The notes under the pieces are model-generated. The model did not search any database, was not told the origin of the DNA, and was given only the letters and a program-made list of their open reading frames with translations. A stretch of DNA of 62,501 nucleotides from the IMG/VR virus record IMGVR_UViG_3300027741_000064, positions 1-62,501 of that record. One strand, given 5' to 3'. Positions 46,937 through 54,585 of this stretch are shown piece by piece. The first letter of the stretch is position 1, and every line of letters begins with the position of its first letter. Both the position numbers and the translations under genes were made by a program. The stretch comes from a virus.

Positions 46937-48026
46937 TTACTCTGAGATTACTAGCGTGCACCTCGAACTTACCAGCAAGTGCAATGCCAGCTGTCCCATG
47001 TGCGCACGCAACAAGTTTGGCGGGCCAGAGAATGAGTTCCTGCCTCAAGCAGAACTGAGCCTGACTGATATACAGCGCATCATGCCCGAGGCATTCGTGA
47101 GGCAGCTGAGCAGGCTCTACATGTGCGGCAACTATGGAGATCCCATCGTGGCCAATGACATGCTGGAAGTCTATCAGTGGCTGCGCAAGGTCAATCCCAG
47201 CATCAAGCTGGGACTGCACACCAATGGTGGTGCCAGGACTCCCACATGGTGGAGCAATCTGGGCATTGTGCTCAGTGCCAAGGGCGATTACGTGAAGTTT
47301 GGCATAGATGGCTTGGAGGATACCAACCACATCTATAGGCGCGGTACCAACTGGTCCAAGATCATGGACAATGCCAAGGCCTTCATAGCTGCAGGCGGTA
47401 TTGCCCAGTGGGAATACATCGTGTTCAAGCACAACGAACATCAGGTGGATGAAGCCCGTGCGCTGAGCGAGCAGCTGGGCTTCGCACAGTTCCGCACCAA
47501 GAAGACAGGTCGCTTCTTCAGCAACACTAGGTTACAAGGCAAGGACAGCCAAGAGGTATGGAACCGCAATGGCATGGTGGAGTATCTCTTGGAGAAACCA
47601 ACCAACGAGCTCTATCACAATGACAGCTTGATCAAGGAACAGAGCCTGGTGGACCGCTTTGGCAGCATGCAGGCCTACGTGGATCAAACCTGCGTGAAGT
47701 GCAAGGTTGGCGAGGAAAAGAGCCTGTACATCTCAGCAGAAGGTCTGGCATTTCCTTGCTGTTGGACGGCTAACCAGCTGTATGTTTGGTATTGGCCCCA
47801 CAAGCAGAGCGAGATGTGGACGCTGCTGGATCATGACACTCACAACGTGAACGCCCTGGAAAACACACTAGAATCTATAATAAATGGTCCATATTTCAAT
47901 AAGATAGCTGATAGCTGGTCAAAACCCAGCATCAGTGATGGCAAGCTGAGAGTATGTGCCAAAACCTGCGGAACTGGGTTCGATCAGTTCGCTAGCCAAT
48001 TCACGGAAGCTGTAAATAGATCATGA
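46926..48026 (+). CDS. Radical SAM/SPASM domain protein
   Basis: The start at 46926 (366 residues) is preferred because GGAGG lies 6 bases upstream; the ATG at 46920 abuts that site. The radical SAM cluster motif is C19-x3-C23-x2-C26 (CNASCPMC). MCGNYGDP (about residue 66) and the GIDGL segment fit the TIM-barrel core. The C-terminus has a SPASM-like set of cysteines (CVKCKVGEE, FPCCW, CAKTCGTG) for auxiliary clusters. Enzymes of this kind modify peptides or proteins or carbohydrate-like substrates. The substrate is unknown. It overlaps the next radical SAM gene by 4 bases. Confidence 0.8.
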   Translation: MIYDYSEITSVHLELTSKCNASCPMCARNKFGGPENEFLPQAELSLTDIQRIMPEAFVRQLSRLYMCGNYGDPIVANDMLEVYQWLRKVNPSIKLGLHTNGGARTPTWWSNLGIVLSAKGDYVKFGIDGLEDTNHIYRRGTNWSKIMDNAKAFIAAGGIAQWEYIVFKHNEHQVDEARALSEQLGFAQFRTKKTGRFFSNTRLQGKDSQEVWNRNGMVEYLLEKPTNELYHNDSLIKEQSLVDRFGSMQAYVDQTCVKCKVGEEKSLYISAEGLAFPCCWTANQLYVWYWPHKQSEMWTLLDHDTHNVNALENTLESIINGPYFNKIADSWSKPSISDGKLRVCAKTCGTGFDQFASQFTEAVNRS

Positions 48027-49417
48027 CCAACCAATTACCAAGTGACACTTTCTGCGCTCTACCCTGGGTGCATCTCAGCAGCCGACCAGATGGAACCATG
48101 CGCGTCTGCTGCACAGCCAACGCCAGCAGCGTGCAGGATCCAGACAGCACCAAGAAGCTGAGCGGTGGACAGATAGGCGTGCTGCGCACTGCTGATGGCA
48201 CTCCTGCTAACCTCAACAACACCACGCTGATGGACGCATGGAACAATGATTACATGCGCAACGTGCGCAAGATGATGCTCAGGGGCGAACAGCCTCCCAG
48301 CTGTGTGAAATGCTACAAGGAAGAATCTTCTGGTGTGCAGAGCAAGCGCAACTGGGAGACTCGCTACTGGGTTGAGCAGCTGGGATTGGATGACATCATA
48401 GGTGATACCACCGAGGATGGCGAAGTCAGCCCGAGAATACGCTATCTTGATCTGCGCCTGGGCAGCAAGTGCCAGCTGGCCTGCGTGATGTGTAGCCCGC
48501 ATGACAGCAGCGGTTGGATCAAGGAATGGACAGAAATCTATCCACAGATAACCAATGACCGACTCAAGCAGAGCTGGGGCTGGGCTGACAAAGGCAAGCA
48601 GCACGGCGCTAGCTACAACTGGCATCTCAACAATCCTGTTTTCTGGGATCAGCTCTACGATCAGATACCTCACATGAAGCAGCTGTATTTCGCAGGCGGT
48701 GAGAGCACCATCATCGAAGAACACTACACGCTGCTGGAGGAGGTCATACGCCGCGGCTATGCCCCGCAGATAGAGCTTAGGTACAACAGCAATGCAGTTG
48801 AGCTGCCACAGCGTCTGTTCGACTGCTGGAGCCAGTTCCGAGAAGTCAAGTTCCACTTCAGCGTGGACTGCATAGGTGCCAAGAATGAATATATTCGCTA
48901 TCCCAGCAACTGGGATAACATGGTCACTCACATGCATCTGTTGGATCAGACTCCCAACATCATAGTGACCACTGCTGTCACGGTAATGGCACTCAACATC
49001 TATTACCTGCCAGACGTGATCAAGTGGAAGCTCACGCAAGGGTTCGTGAAGTTCAACGAATGGCCCAGCGGCGGTGGCATGATCAACTGGCATCTAGCCT
49101 ATTGGCCTCCTCAGCTCAACGTCAAGGTGCTGCCCAAGTGGGCCAAACAGATGGTGCGAGCCAAGTTTGAAGAGCTGTTCGTTTGGTTGGAAGATAATTG
49201 GCAGCTGTGCACCGGACTGCCAGAAGGCATGGACAAACACACCGTGCTGAACACTGGATACGGTATAAAGAGATTACGCAGCCTATTGGATTTCATGGAC
49301 AAGGAAGATTGGAGCGAGCGCATGCCTGAGCTCAGGGAATGGATACGAGTCCTTGACAAGACACGCGGATTGGATTTCAAAGCCACTTTCCCTGAGATGA
49401 GTGGGCTCTTAGATTGA
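48023..49417 (+). CDS. Twitch-type radical SAM protein
   Basis: A 464-residue second radical SAM enzyme, coupled to the first by ATGA. It starts with FCALPWVHLSSRPDG and a CC pair (Cys29-30), as in twitch/SPASM-type proteins where an auxiliary cluster domain sits at the N-terminus. The main motif C150-x3-C154-x2-C157 (CQLACVMC) is followed by FAGGESTI and a FSVDCIG segment. Such proteins occur in T4-like phages with unknown targets. The pairing and gene order suggest a two-step modification together with the upstream transferases. Confidence 0.78.
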   Translation: MTNQLPSDTFCALPWVHLSSRPDGTMRVCCTANASSVQDPDSTKKLSGGQIGVLRTADGTPANLNNTTLMDAWNNDYMRNVRKMMLRGEQPPSCVKCYKEESSGVQSKRNWETRYWVEQLGLDDIIGDTTEDGEVSPRIRYLDLRLGSKCQLACVMCSPHDSSGWIKEWTEIYPQITNDRLKQSWGWADKGKQHGASYNWHLNNPVFWDQLYDQIPHMKQLYFAGGESTIIEEHYTLLEEVIRRGYAPQIELRYNSNAVELPQRLFDCWSQFREVKFHFSVDCIGAKNEYIRYPSNWDNMVTHMHLLDQTPNIIVTTAVTVMALNIYYLPDVIKWKLTQGFVKFNEWPSGGGMINWHLAYWPPQLNVKVLPKWAKQMVRAKFEELFVWLEDNWQLCTGLPEGMDKHTVLNTGYGIKRLRSLLDFMDKEDWSERMPELREWIRVLDKTRGLDFKATFPEMSGLLD

Positions 49418-49451
49418 GGTAAACGATCATGCAATTTGGACTGCCTGGAAC

Positions 49452-49459
49452 CATAAATA
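49452..49459 (+). promoter_or_regulatory. Late promoter (CATAAATA)
   Basis: Predicted start near 49465, giving a leader of about 24 bases to the ATG at 49489. This decides the start of the next gene: an upstream in-frame ATG at 49429 lies before the promoter. Confidence 0.6.
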
Positions 49460-49488
49460 GTAGCGTAAGTTCACATGGGATCACTGTA

Positions 49489-49857
49489 ATGGCAAGTTCC
49501 CCCAAGAAGCCAGTTGATAAAGCCGCTGATGCGGTCTGGGAAGACATATTCAACAATCTTACCATTGAGAACGAACCTCCCACTAGATACATCAAGAGCG
49601 TGATCATACAGACCAAAGACGGGTCAGTGCTCAAGGTAAGTGGTCGAAGCTTTGCTGAGATCATAGAGCAAGAACGCCATCTCTCTCCTGGACAGAGCGA
49701 GATATACAGCTGCAGGATGACCATCAATTTTCCCAAGCTGCGTGCGGATGTGGAAACATGGTGCGGTGATCTGTTTACCGAGTTAAACACATCTGACAGC
49801 TACAAGGTGACGGTTAAATCCAAGCGCAAAGCTGCCAAGAAGACAAAGCATGATTGA
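49489..49857 (+). CDS. Uncharacterised T4-type phage protein
   Basis: 122 residues from the ATG after the late octamer; a start at 49429 (142 residues, with GAGG upstream) remains possible for read-through mRNA. The core reads VIIQTKDGSVLKVSGRSFAE followed by EIYSCRMTINFPKLRADVE, with a Lys-rich C-terminus (KSKRKAAKKTKHD). Similar small proteins are found in T4-like marine phages, without known function. Confidence 0.6.
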   Translation: MASSPKKPVDKAADAVWEDIFNNLTIENEPPTRYIKSVIIQTKDGSVLKVSGRSFAEIIEQERHLSPGQSEIYSCRMTINFPKLRADVETWCGDLFTELNTSDSYKVTVKSKRKAAKKTKHD

Positions 49858-49882
49858 CTAGTTTCTACGGATTAGTCATACT
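49854..49882 (+). promoter_or_regulatory. Possible promoter of thyX (TTGACT-N17-CATACT)
   Basis: TTGACT (49854-49859), 17-base spacer, CATACT (49877-49882). Transcription would begin almost at the thyX ATG (49888), and no ribosome site precedes that ATG. Confidence 0.35.
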
Positions 49883-49887
49883 ATATC

Positions 49888-50538
49888 ATGACAGTCAAGC
49901 TCATAGCCATATCACAACCGACCATTGACGAATGCACCACAGCTGAAGAGCTGGTGGCATACTGTGCCAGGGTCTCAAACCCAGCCAACCAAGACAACCA
50001 TGGTACCAGCGCCAAGCTGATACGATACCTCATAAAAAACGCACATTGGTCTCCCTTGGAGATGGTACACATGACCATGGAGATCAACACCACACGTGAC
50101 ATAGCAAGGCAGATACTGCGACATCGCAGCTTCAGCTTCCAGGAGTTCAGCCAGCGCTATGCCGACCCTACCAAGAGCCTGGGTTTCGTAACCAGAGAAG
50201 CACGCCTGCAGGATGCCAAGAACCGGCAAAACAGCATCGAAGTTGACGATGCTGAACTGGCTGATCTGTGGACTGGCATGCAGGAGTTAGCCATAGAAAA
50301 TGCGCAGAGGCAGTATACCAAAGCAATCAACATGGGTATTGCCAAGGAACAGGCCCGTGCGCTGCTGCCAGAAGGTCTAACAGAGAGCCGTATCTATATG
50401 GCAGGCAGCCTCCGCAGCTGGGTACACTACTGTGATCTGCGCCGTGCTAACGGTACCCAGAAAGAACATCGCGAGATAGCAGAAGCCTGCTGGAGCATCG
50501 TGGTTGATCAATTCCCCATGCTAGGACAAGGAGATTGA
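49888..50538 (+). CDS. thyX: Flavin-dependent thymidylate synthase ThyX
   Basis: A 216-residue enzyme that makes dTMP from dUMP using FAD and methylenetetrahydrofolate; this supports phage DNA synthesis. The signature RHRxxSxxxxSxRY is present as residues 78-91 (RHRSFSFQEFSQRY), with Ser88 at the conserved position. The length matches ThyX. Many large phages carry thyX instead of the T4 thymidylate synthase td. It starts without a visible ribosome site, two genes before a nucleotidyltransferase. Confidence 0.95.
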   Translation: MTVKLIAISQPTIDECTTAEELVAYCARVSNPANQDNHGTSAKLIRYLIKNAHWSPLEMVHMTMEINTTRDIARQILRHRSFSFQEFSQRYADPTKSLGFVTREARLQDAKNRQNSIEVDDAELADLWTGMQELAIENAQRQYTKAINMGIAKEQARALLPEGLTESRIYMAGSLRSWVHYCDLRRANGTQKEHREIAEACWSIVVDQFPMLGQGD

Positions 50539-50539
50539 C

Positions 50540-51013
50540 ATGAAGATATTGATAATGGGTTTGCCTGGTAGCGGTAAGACAACCTTGGCCAGGGCTCTGG
50601 CACCGAGGCTAAAGGCCGTGCATTGGAACGCAGATGCCGTGCGAGGCAACCTCAATGCTCATCTGGGTTTCAGTGAGGATGATCGCATCGAACAAGCACG
50701 CAGGATGGGATGGTTATGCGATCAGGTAACCGCAGCTGGACAGGTAGCTGTGGCAGACTTCGTGTGTCCTACACCAGCTACTCGAGCAGCTTTTGGCAGA
50801 GCCGACTGCACCATCTGGCTTGACACCATCAAAGAAGGCCGCTTTGCTGACACAAACAAGTTATTCGTAGCACCCGAGGTGACCGGGGGCGACTATCGCG
50901 TGGACACTCAGGACTGCGAGTTCTGGAGCAAGATGATATTTGAAGATCTGGATTATCGACTGCGCCCAAGCTGGGGCAAGGCTTTCATGCTGGGACTGAG
51001 AAACACGCTATGA
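50540..51013 (+). CDS. CysC-like P-loop kinase
   Basis: A 157-residue protein with Walker A GLPGSGKT at residues 7-14. The layout resembles adenylylsulfate kinase (CysC): HWNADAVRGNLNAHLGFSEDDR, then ADFVCPTPATRAAF. The family phosphorylates APS to PAPS, but relatives phosphorylate other nucleotide-linked groups. The canonical CysC lid is shortened. It starts one base after the thyX stop and overlaps the next gene by 4 bases. The substrate cannot be decided. Confidence 0.65.
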   Translation: MKILIMGLPGSGKTTLARALAPRLKAVHWNADAVRGNLNAHLGFSEDDRIEQARRMGWLCDQVTAAGQVAVADFVCPTPATRAAFGRADCTIWLDTIKEGRFADTNKLFVAPEVTGGDYRVDTQDCEFWSKMIFEDLDYRLRPSWGKAFMLGLRNTL

Positions 51014-51429
51014 AGATTGGACTTAGCTTCAGCCGTTGCCTGCGAGATATAGTGGATGGTAAGGTCAACATGGATGATGTGCTGGTAATAATCGCGCGCA
51101 CAGATTTTGATCCAACCAACGACGAAGAGTGGAACAACATCTGGAACGGATACTATCATGGAACCGGACTGTCACATCCAGAATGGCAGGATTATCCGCA
51201 TGATGCTGAGGCACTGTTTAGGAACGTAGCCACGCAGCTTTGGCAGGATGGCAAGCTGCACCAACCTCGACGGTTCGGAGCTCGAGTGCTGCGCAGACCT
51301 GAGATATGGCTTGAAACTGTGCTGCTGGATGATGATCTGGATAACAAGCCCTTGGCCAAAGAGGCCTGGGAGGGATTCAAGATGGCAGCAGCTCTCACAG
51401 GCTGCAAAATTGACAGGGAATATCACTGA
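51010..51429 (+). CDS. Uncharacterised protein between kinase and nucleotidyltransferase
   Basis: A 139-residue protein coupled at both ends by overlaps. It has aromatic clusters (EEWNNIWNGYYHGTGLSHPEW) and a helical C-terminal half. No motif is recognised. The position between a CysC-like kinase and an HxGH nucleotidyltransferase suggests work in the same pathway, but nothing in the sequence shows a reaction. Confidence 0.55.
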   Translation: MKIGLSFSRCLRDIVDGKVNMDDVLVIIARTDFDPTNDEEWNNIWNGYYHGTGLSHPEWQDYPHDAEALFRNVATQLWQDGKLHQPRRFGARVLRRPEIWLETVLLDDDLDNKPLAKEAWEGFKMAAALTGCKIDREYH

Positions 51430-51818
51430 TGACCAAGAAATGGGAAAACAACAAGCCAACTGTGCAGATGTTGGGCCGCTGGCAGCCATGGCACGATGGA
51501 CACTTCGCTCTGTTCGAACGAGCAGTGGCCAAGACCGGACAGGTTGCTATCATGGTCAGAGACACAGGTGGTACAGACGAGAAGAATCCATTCTACTACG
51601 ATGTTGTGCGCGATCGCATCATATCTGAGCTGGGCAAGAAGGGCTACATGCATGGCAGTGACTATGTTGTCATGCTGATGCCAAACATCGTAAATATCAC
51701 ATACGGGCGCGATGTGGGTTACAAGATTGAGCAGGAAGTGTTTGACGAAGAAATACATGCCATATCTGCCACAAAGATTCGTGAAGAGATGAAACTCAAA
51801 GGAACAGACAATGAATAA
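51429..51818 (+). CDS. HxGH nucleotidyltransferase
   Basis: A 129-residue protein with GRWQPWHDGH at residues 16-25 (HxGH nucleotide-binding motif His22/His25) and ISATKIREEM near residue 112 (ISSTxxR-type). The GRxQPxHxGH form recalls NMN-type adenylyltransferases; the length and the second motif recall TagD-type cytidylyltransferases. It transfers a nucleotide to a phosphate-bearing substrate, which is unknown. It starts on the last base of the upstream gene's stop and overlaps the YHYH gene by 8 bases. Confidence 0.7.
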   Translation: MTKKWENNKPTVQMLGRWQPWHDGHFALFERAVAKTGQVAIMVRDTGGTDEKNPFYYDVVRDRIISELGKKGYMHGSDYVVMLMPNIVNITYGRDVGYKIEQEVFDEEIHAISATKIREEMKLKGTDNE

Positions 51819-52827
51819 GATTGGAACCATAGCAGCACTGCTGGCAGTGATGTTTGTAGGCTCAGCTCATGCTGAGGAAGTGACTACATTGAAGAACAGT
51901 GCTGCGGATTTGAATCCCTACGTGGCACAGCGAGACGGCATCTTTCTTGGACTGCTGTTTGAAGCTGTGATGGGTGGTCCTCAGACCAAGCTCAAGACCA
52001 GCACAGAATCCTGGATGGATTCCAGCAACAACACCATAGTGCTCAGCAAAGTACCCTATGTCAGCGGCACGGTATATGCCAAGGACATTGATGCTGCTGG
52101 CAGCGTGTTCTCAGTCACCAAAGATGCGCACTATCGCTATTTCAAAGGCAACGGTCTCCCCAGCACTCCCATGGGCAAGTTCCCAGTTGAACAGGGCACA
52201 GCTGCCTATAGCTATTATTCTGCTGCACCCGCTGGACACGATCCTAGGACTGGCATACCAGGATCGGATTACAGCAGCGCTGCTGCTATCGGTGTGAGCC
52301 CATACAATCTTGACGTGATGGTACCACTGCATCCGCGATACAGCAAGATTCCAAATCCCATTGATTCACTGGTTACCGGAGTGGCGCTAACTGGCACTGT
52401 ATGGCATGTTGAGGTAGCCAATGCCAGCAGCACAGATTGGTACAACCCACTGTCAATCCTGCCATTGGATGACTGCTTTGGACATCCCTACAGCCAGCAG
52501 TATCATCTGCACAGCTATTCATGGAAGTGTTTCCCTAATCAGGGTACCACAGGCCCCAGCCCGCTGGTTGGTTACGCTCTGGATGGATTTGGCATCTATG
52601 GCCCACGCGGCGAAGATGGCAAGATGATAACCAATGCACAGCTTGATGAATGCCATGGCATGATCAGCAAGGTAATGTGGGAAGGCAAGCTTACCAAGAT
52701 CTATCATTACGTGCTGAACAACGAATATCCCTACAGCATTGGCTGCTTCAGGGGCGTGGTCAATACCAGCTTGGCTCTGCTGAAGACTACCAAGCATTCG
52801 CATGGTATGTTAAAGAGCATGCACTGA
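51811..52827 (+). CDS. Secreted YHYH-domain protein
   Basis: A 338-residue protein with an N-terminal signal peptide (hydrophobic residues 5-20, SAHAEE cleavage region). The mature part matches the YHYH family: DDCFGHPYSQQYHLHSYSWK near residue 220, LDGFGIYGPRGEDG, DECHG and YHYVLNNEYPYSIGCF near 300. Conserved His and Cys residues suggest a metal-binding or redox site; the function of the family is unknown. It would act in the host periplasm. It ends the operon and is followed by a rho-independent terminator. It is an unusual cargo for a phage and may come from a marine bacterium. Confidence 0.75.
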   Translation: MNKIGTIAALLAVMFVGSAHAEEVTTLKNSAADLNPYVAQRDGIFLGLLFEAVMGGPQTKLKTSTESWMDSSNNTIVLSKVPYVSGTVYAKDIDAAGSVFSVTKDAHYRYFKGNGLPSTPMGKFPVEQGTAAYSYYSAAPAGHDPRTGIPGSDYSSAAAIGVSPYNLDVMVPLHPRYSKIPNPIDSLVTGVALTGTVWHVEVANASSTDWYNPLSILPLDDCFGHPYSQQYHLHSYSWKCFPNQGTTGPSPLVGYALDGFGIYGPRGEDGKMITNAQLDECHGMISKVMWEGKLTKIYHYVLNNEYPYSIGCFRGVVNTSLALLKTTKHSHGMLKSMH

Positions 52828-52850
52828 CGGTTACGAGAATACCGATAATG

Positions 52851-52880
52851 AAAAAGGACGGATTGCTCCGTCCTTTTTTT
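52851..52880. terminator. Rho-independent terminator after YHYH gene
   Basis: GGACGGA-TTGC-TCCGTCC (stem 7 bp) with seven Ts on the plus side and five As on the other. It also serves convergent minus-strand transcription. Confidence 0.9.
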
Positions 52881-52901
52881 GTATCTAATTATCAGTTTAA
52901 T

Positions 52902-53612
52902 TCACTTCTTGGCAGCAGTCTTCTTGGCTGCTGGTTTCTTGGCAGCGGCCTTGGGTGCTGCTATCTTGGCAGTCGGAGCTGCTGCTTCTTCCAACCACGA
53001 ACCACCATTGGCCTTGGCTTTGTGGCCAGGGTTTAGCGTGGGATCGATAGCATAGGCCTGTGCGCGGCGTGCTGTAGCATCAGCTTCAAGCATCTCTGCC
53101 ATGCGGATCAAGTCTCGTGCTTCCTGTGCTCGGCCATCAGCAGTGGTGCCTTCCAAGTTGCTCTGATGCACGTTGAATTTGCCCATCTCTGCTAGCACTG
53201 CTGCGCGAGTGGCTGGATCCAGATCATTGAGGTCTGGCGGAGTAGCGTCGTCAACAGTTTTCATGGCAGCCAGGATCTGGCGCAGAGGAAACTTCATGCC
53301 GCGAGCCGGTGTCATGTGTACGAGATCAACAGGAACCTTGTCCAAGCGCTGGGCAGCATGCAGCTTCTGGAGCATGGTAGCGCCAGTGCCATCCGGAGCA
53401 GGGCGGCGGCCCAGTAGTTCGCCTAGGTCCTTGCTCTGTTGACCTTCCACGCTTTCTACTATCTTGCGGAGTGCTTCGTTGTACTGATCAGGCAGCGCAT
53501 CTGTGTCTATGACCAGTGCATGTTCATCATCGCCTGGCAGGCTCATGAATACCACTACTACCTGCTTGCCAGTGTTCTCCAACTGGCCTATGTGCTTCAT
53601 CATATCAGCCAT
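52902..53612 (-). CDS. Conserved T4-type phage protein with histone H1-like tail
   Basis: Start at 53612 (236 residues): CAGGT lies 7 bases upstream, while the ATG at 53618 abuts it. The N-terminal domain (QVVVVFMSLPGDDEHALVID, SDxLPD-like segment, KDLGELLGRRPAPDGTGATM) is a pattern seen in unnamed proteins of T4-like phages. The C-terminal 25 residues are a Lys/Ala/Pro-rich tail (APKAAAKKPAAKKTAAKK), which resembles histone H1 tails and could bind nucleic acid. It overlaps the upstream small gene by 8 bases. Confidence 0.65.
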   Translation of the reverse strand: MADMMKHIGQLENTGKQVVVVFMSLPGDDEHALVIDTDALPDQYNEALRKIVESVEGQQSKDLGELLGRRPAPDGTGATMLQKLHAAQRLDKVPVDLVHMTPARGMKFPLRQILAAMKTVDDATPPDLNDLDPATRAAVLAEMGKFNVHQSNLEGTTADGRAQEARDLIRMAEMLEADATARRAQAYAIDPTLNPGHKAKANGGSWLEEAAAPTAKIAAPKAAAKKPAAKKTAAKK

Positions 53613-53826
53613 TGGCATTACCTGCTGGTTGATCGCCGCTGGTCTGTTGTGCTGCGGCTGCGTCTACGAATTTCTTGAACTTGTTGTATAGCTGGCCAAC
53701 TGGCTCAAGCTCTGCACCACGGAACGCACCGCGGCTGCTAGCGAGATCCAGCACAGTCAGGATGTTCTGTAGATCTGCAAGATTGATTGTACTATCTTGC
53801 TGTGGTTGTGTAACTTGATCGTTCAC
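53605..53826 (-). CDS. Small T4-type phage protein with GTG start
   Basis: A 73-residue protein starting with GTG, with GAGGAGG 7 bases upstream. The core NLADLQNILTVLDLASSRGAF followed by GQLYNKFKKFVDA is a helical pair found in small unnamed proteins of T4-like phages. It overlaps the H1-like gene and shares its host-type promoter (53857-53884). Confidence 0.6.
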   Translation of the reverse strand: MNDQVTQPQQDSTINLADLQNILTVLDLASSRGAFRGAELEPVGQLYNKFKKFVDAAAAQQTSGDQPAGNANG

Positions 53827-53856
53827 GGTTTTCCCTCCTCATGGACATGGTAACAT

Positions 53857-53884
53857 ATATTAACCATGGCGACTGGGAGATCAA
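53857..53884 (-). promoter_or_regulatory. Host-type promoter (TTGATC-N16-TAATAT)
   Basis: Minus strand: -35 TTGATC (53879-53884), 16-base spacer, -10 TAATAT (53857-53862). It lies about 30 bases before the GTG at 53826. Confidence 0.5.
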
Positions 53885-53895
53885 ATATCTTTTTG

Positions 53896-54072
53896 CTAGG
53901 TTATGGCATTCCAGATGCGCAGCACGGTGATGCTCATGGTACCAAAGCTGGTTATGAAGGCTCCCGTGCTGAACGCAAGATCGTTGTGCAGAGTCTCGCA
54001 TGACAGTCCTACCAACCCTGCTGCTACGAAAGCGGCAAACAGCAATACTGCGATGCAGATAGTCTTGATCAT
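53896..54072 (-). CDS. Small membrane protein
   Basis: A 58-residue frame (begins MIKTICIAVLLFAAFVAAG). It has one clear hydrophobic helix (residues 4-24) that could also be a signal peptide, and a second less hydrophobic stretch near 40-55. CCGGAG lies 11 bases upstream and a TATAAATA octamer lies 31 bases before the ATG. A role in lysis or in the cell envelope is possible, but no motif shows it. Confidence 0.6.
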   Translation of the reverse strand: MIKTICIAVLLFAAFVAAGLVGLSCETLHNDLAFSTGAFITSFGTMSITVLRIWNAIT

Positions 54073-54102
54073 GCTGCTACGACTCCGGTTAGATACCAGA
54101 AC

Positions 54103-54110
54103 TATTTATA
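54103..54110 (-). promoter_or_regulatory. Late promoter (TATAAATA) of small membrane protein
   Basis: Exact late octamer on the minus strand. The predicted start near 54097 gives a 25-base leader with CCGGAG before the ATG at 54072. It suggests the small membrane protein is made late. Confidence 0.7.
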
Positions 54111-54123
54111 GTAGCATGCCTGA

Positions 54124-54324
54124 TCAGCGTTTCTGCAGGGCCTTGATAGCATCTAGAACCACCATGCGATCCTTGGCCTGCATATCAAAGAAGGTCTTGG
54201 GCATCTTGGGTGTACCAAGCTGTGTAAGCATCTGCCCTATGCGAGCCCATTCGCAGCACTGTTTGTCATCCTTGAGATCGCCGCTGCGTGACATCATCTC
54301 ACGTCCAAGTTCCATGGCATCCAT
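54124..54324 (-). CDS. Uncharacterised small protein
   Basis: A 66-residue helical protein with a CC pair (CCEWARIGQMLTQLG) and an AGGA ribosome site 6 bases upstream. No family is recognised. It belongs to a run of short minus-strand genes downstream of the VWA gene. Confidence 0.55.
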   Translation of the reverse strand: MDAMELGREMMSRSGDLKDDKQCCEWARIGQMLTQLGTPKMPKTFFDMQAKDRMVVLDAIKALQKR

Positions 54325-54333
54325 CTGTGTGTC

Positions 54334-54585
54334 CTATTGTTCGTGTCTCAGGTGAAAGTCTATAGCATCTTCTCTGTTGTTGAATTTTATCTCTACCATG
54401 TTAGTGCGGTATTCATCCAACAGTATCTTGCGATCTATCTTGGCAGTGGGCCAATCTATCATCAGCTGCTGTTCCAGCAAGCTGACGTTGAAGTCAAAGC
54501 TGGCAGGATTCAGTTCAGCTACTATGAGATTTCCCAACAGCTGAGTGCGACGTATCAGTCTTTGCCTATGAACTTCTTGGCCCAT
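54334..54585 (-). CDS. Uncharacterised small protein
   Basis: An 83-residue protein. Its N-terminal part is basic (HRQRLIRRTQLLGN), followed by beta/alpha segments (NMVEIKFNNREDAIDFHLRH). The start overlaps the end of the 92-residue gene by 31 bases; the ribosome site is distant, so the start is less certain. Confidence 0.5.
   Translation of the reverse strand: MGQEVHRQRLIRRTQLLGNLIVAELNPASFDFNVSLLEQQLMIDWPTAKIDRKILLDEYRTNMVEIKFNNREDAIDFHLRHEQ

Noticed and set aside
48059-49093. 344-residue minus-strand frame opposite the twitch radical SAM gene
   Set aside because: Antisense shadow; the plus strand carries a clear radical SAM protein with all motif cysteines.
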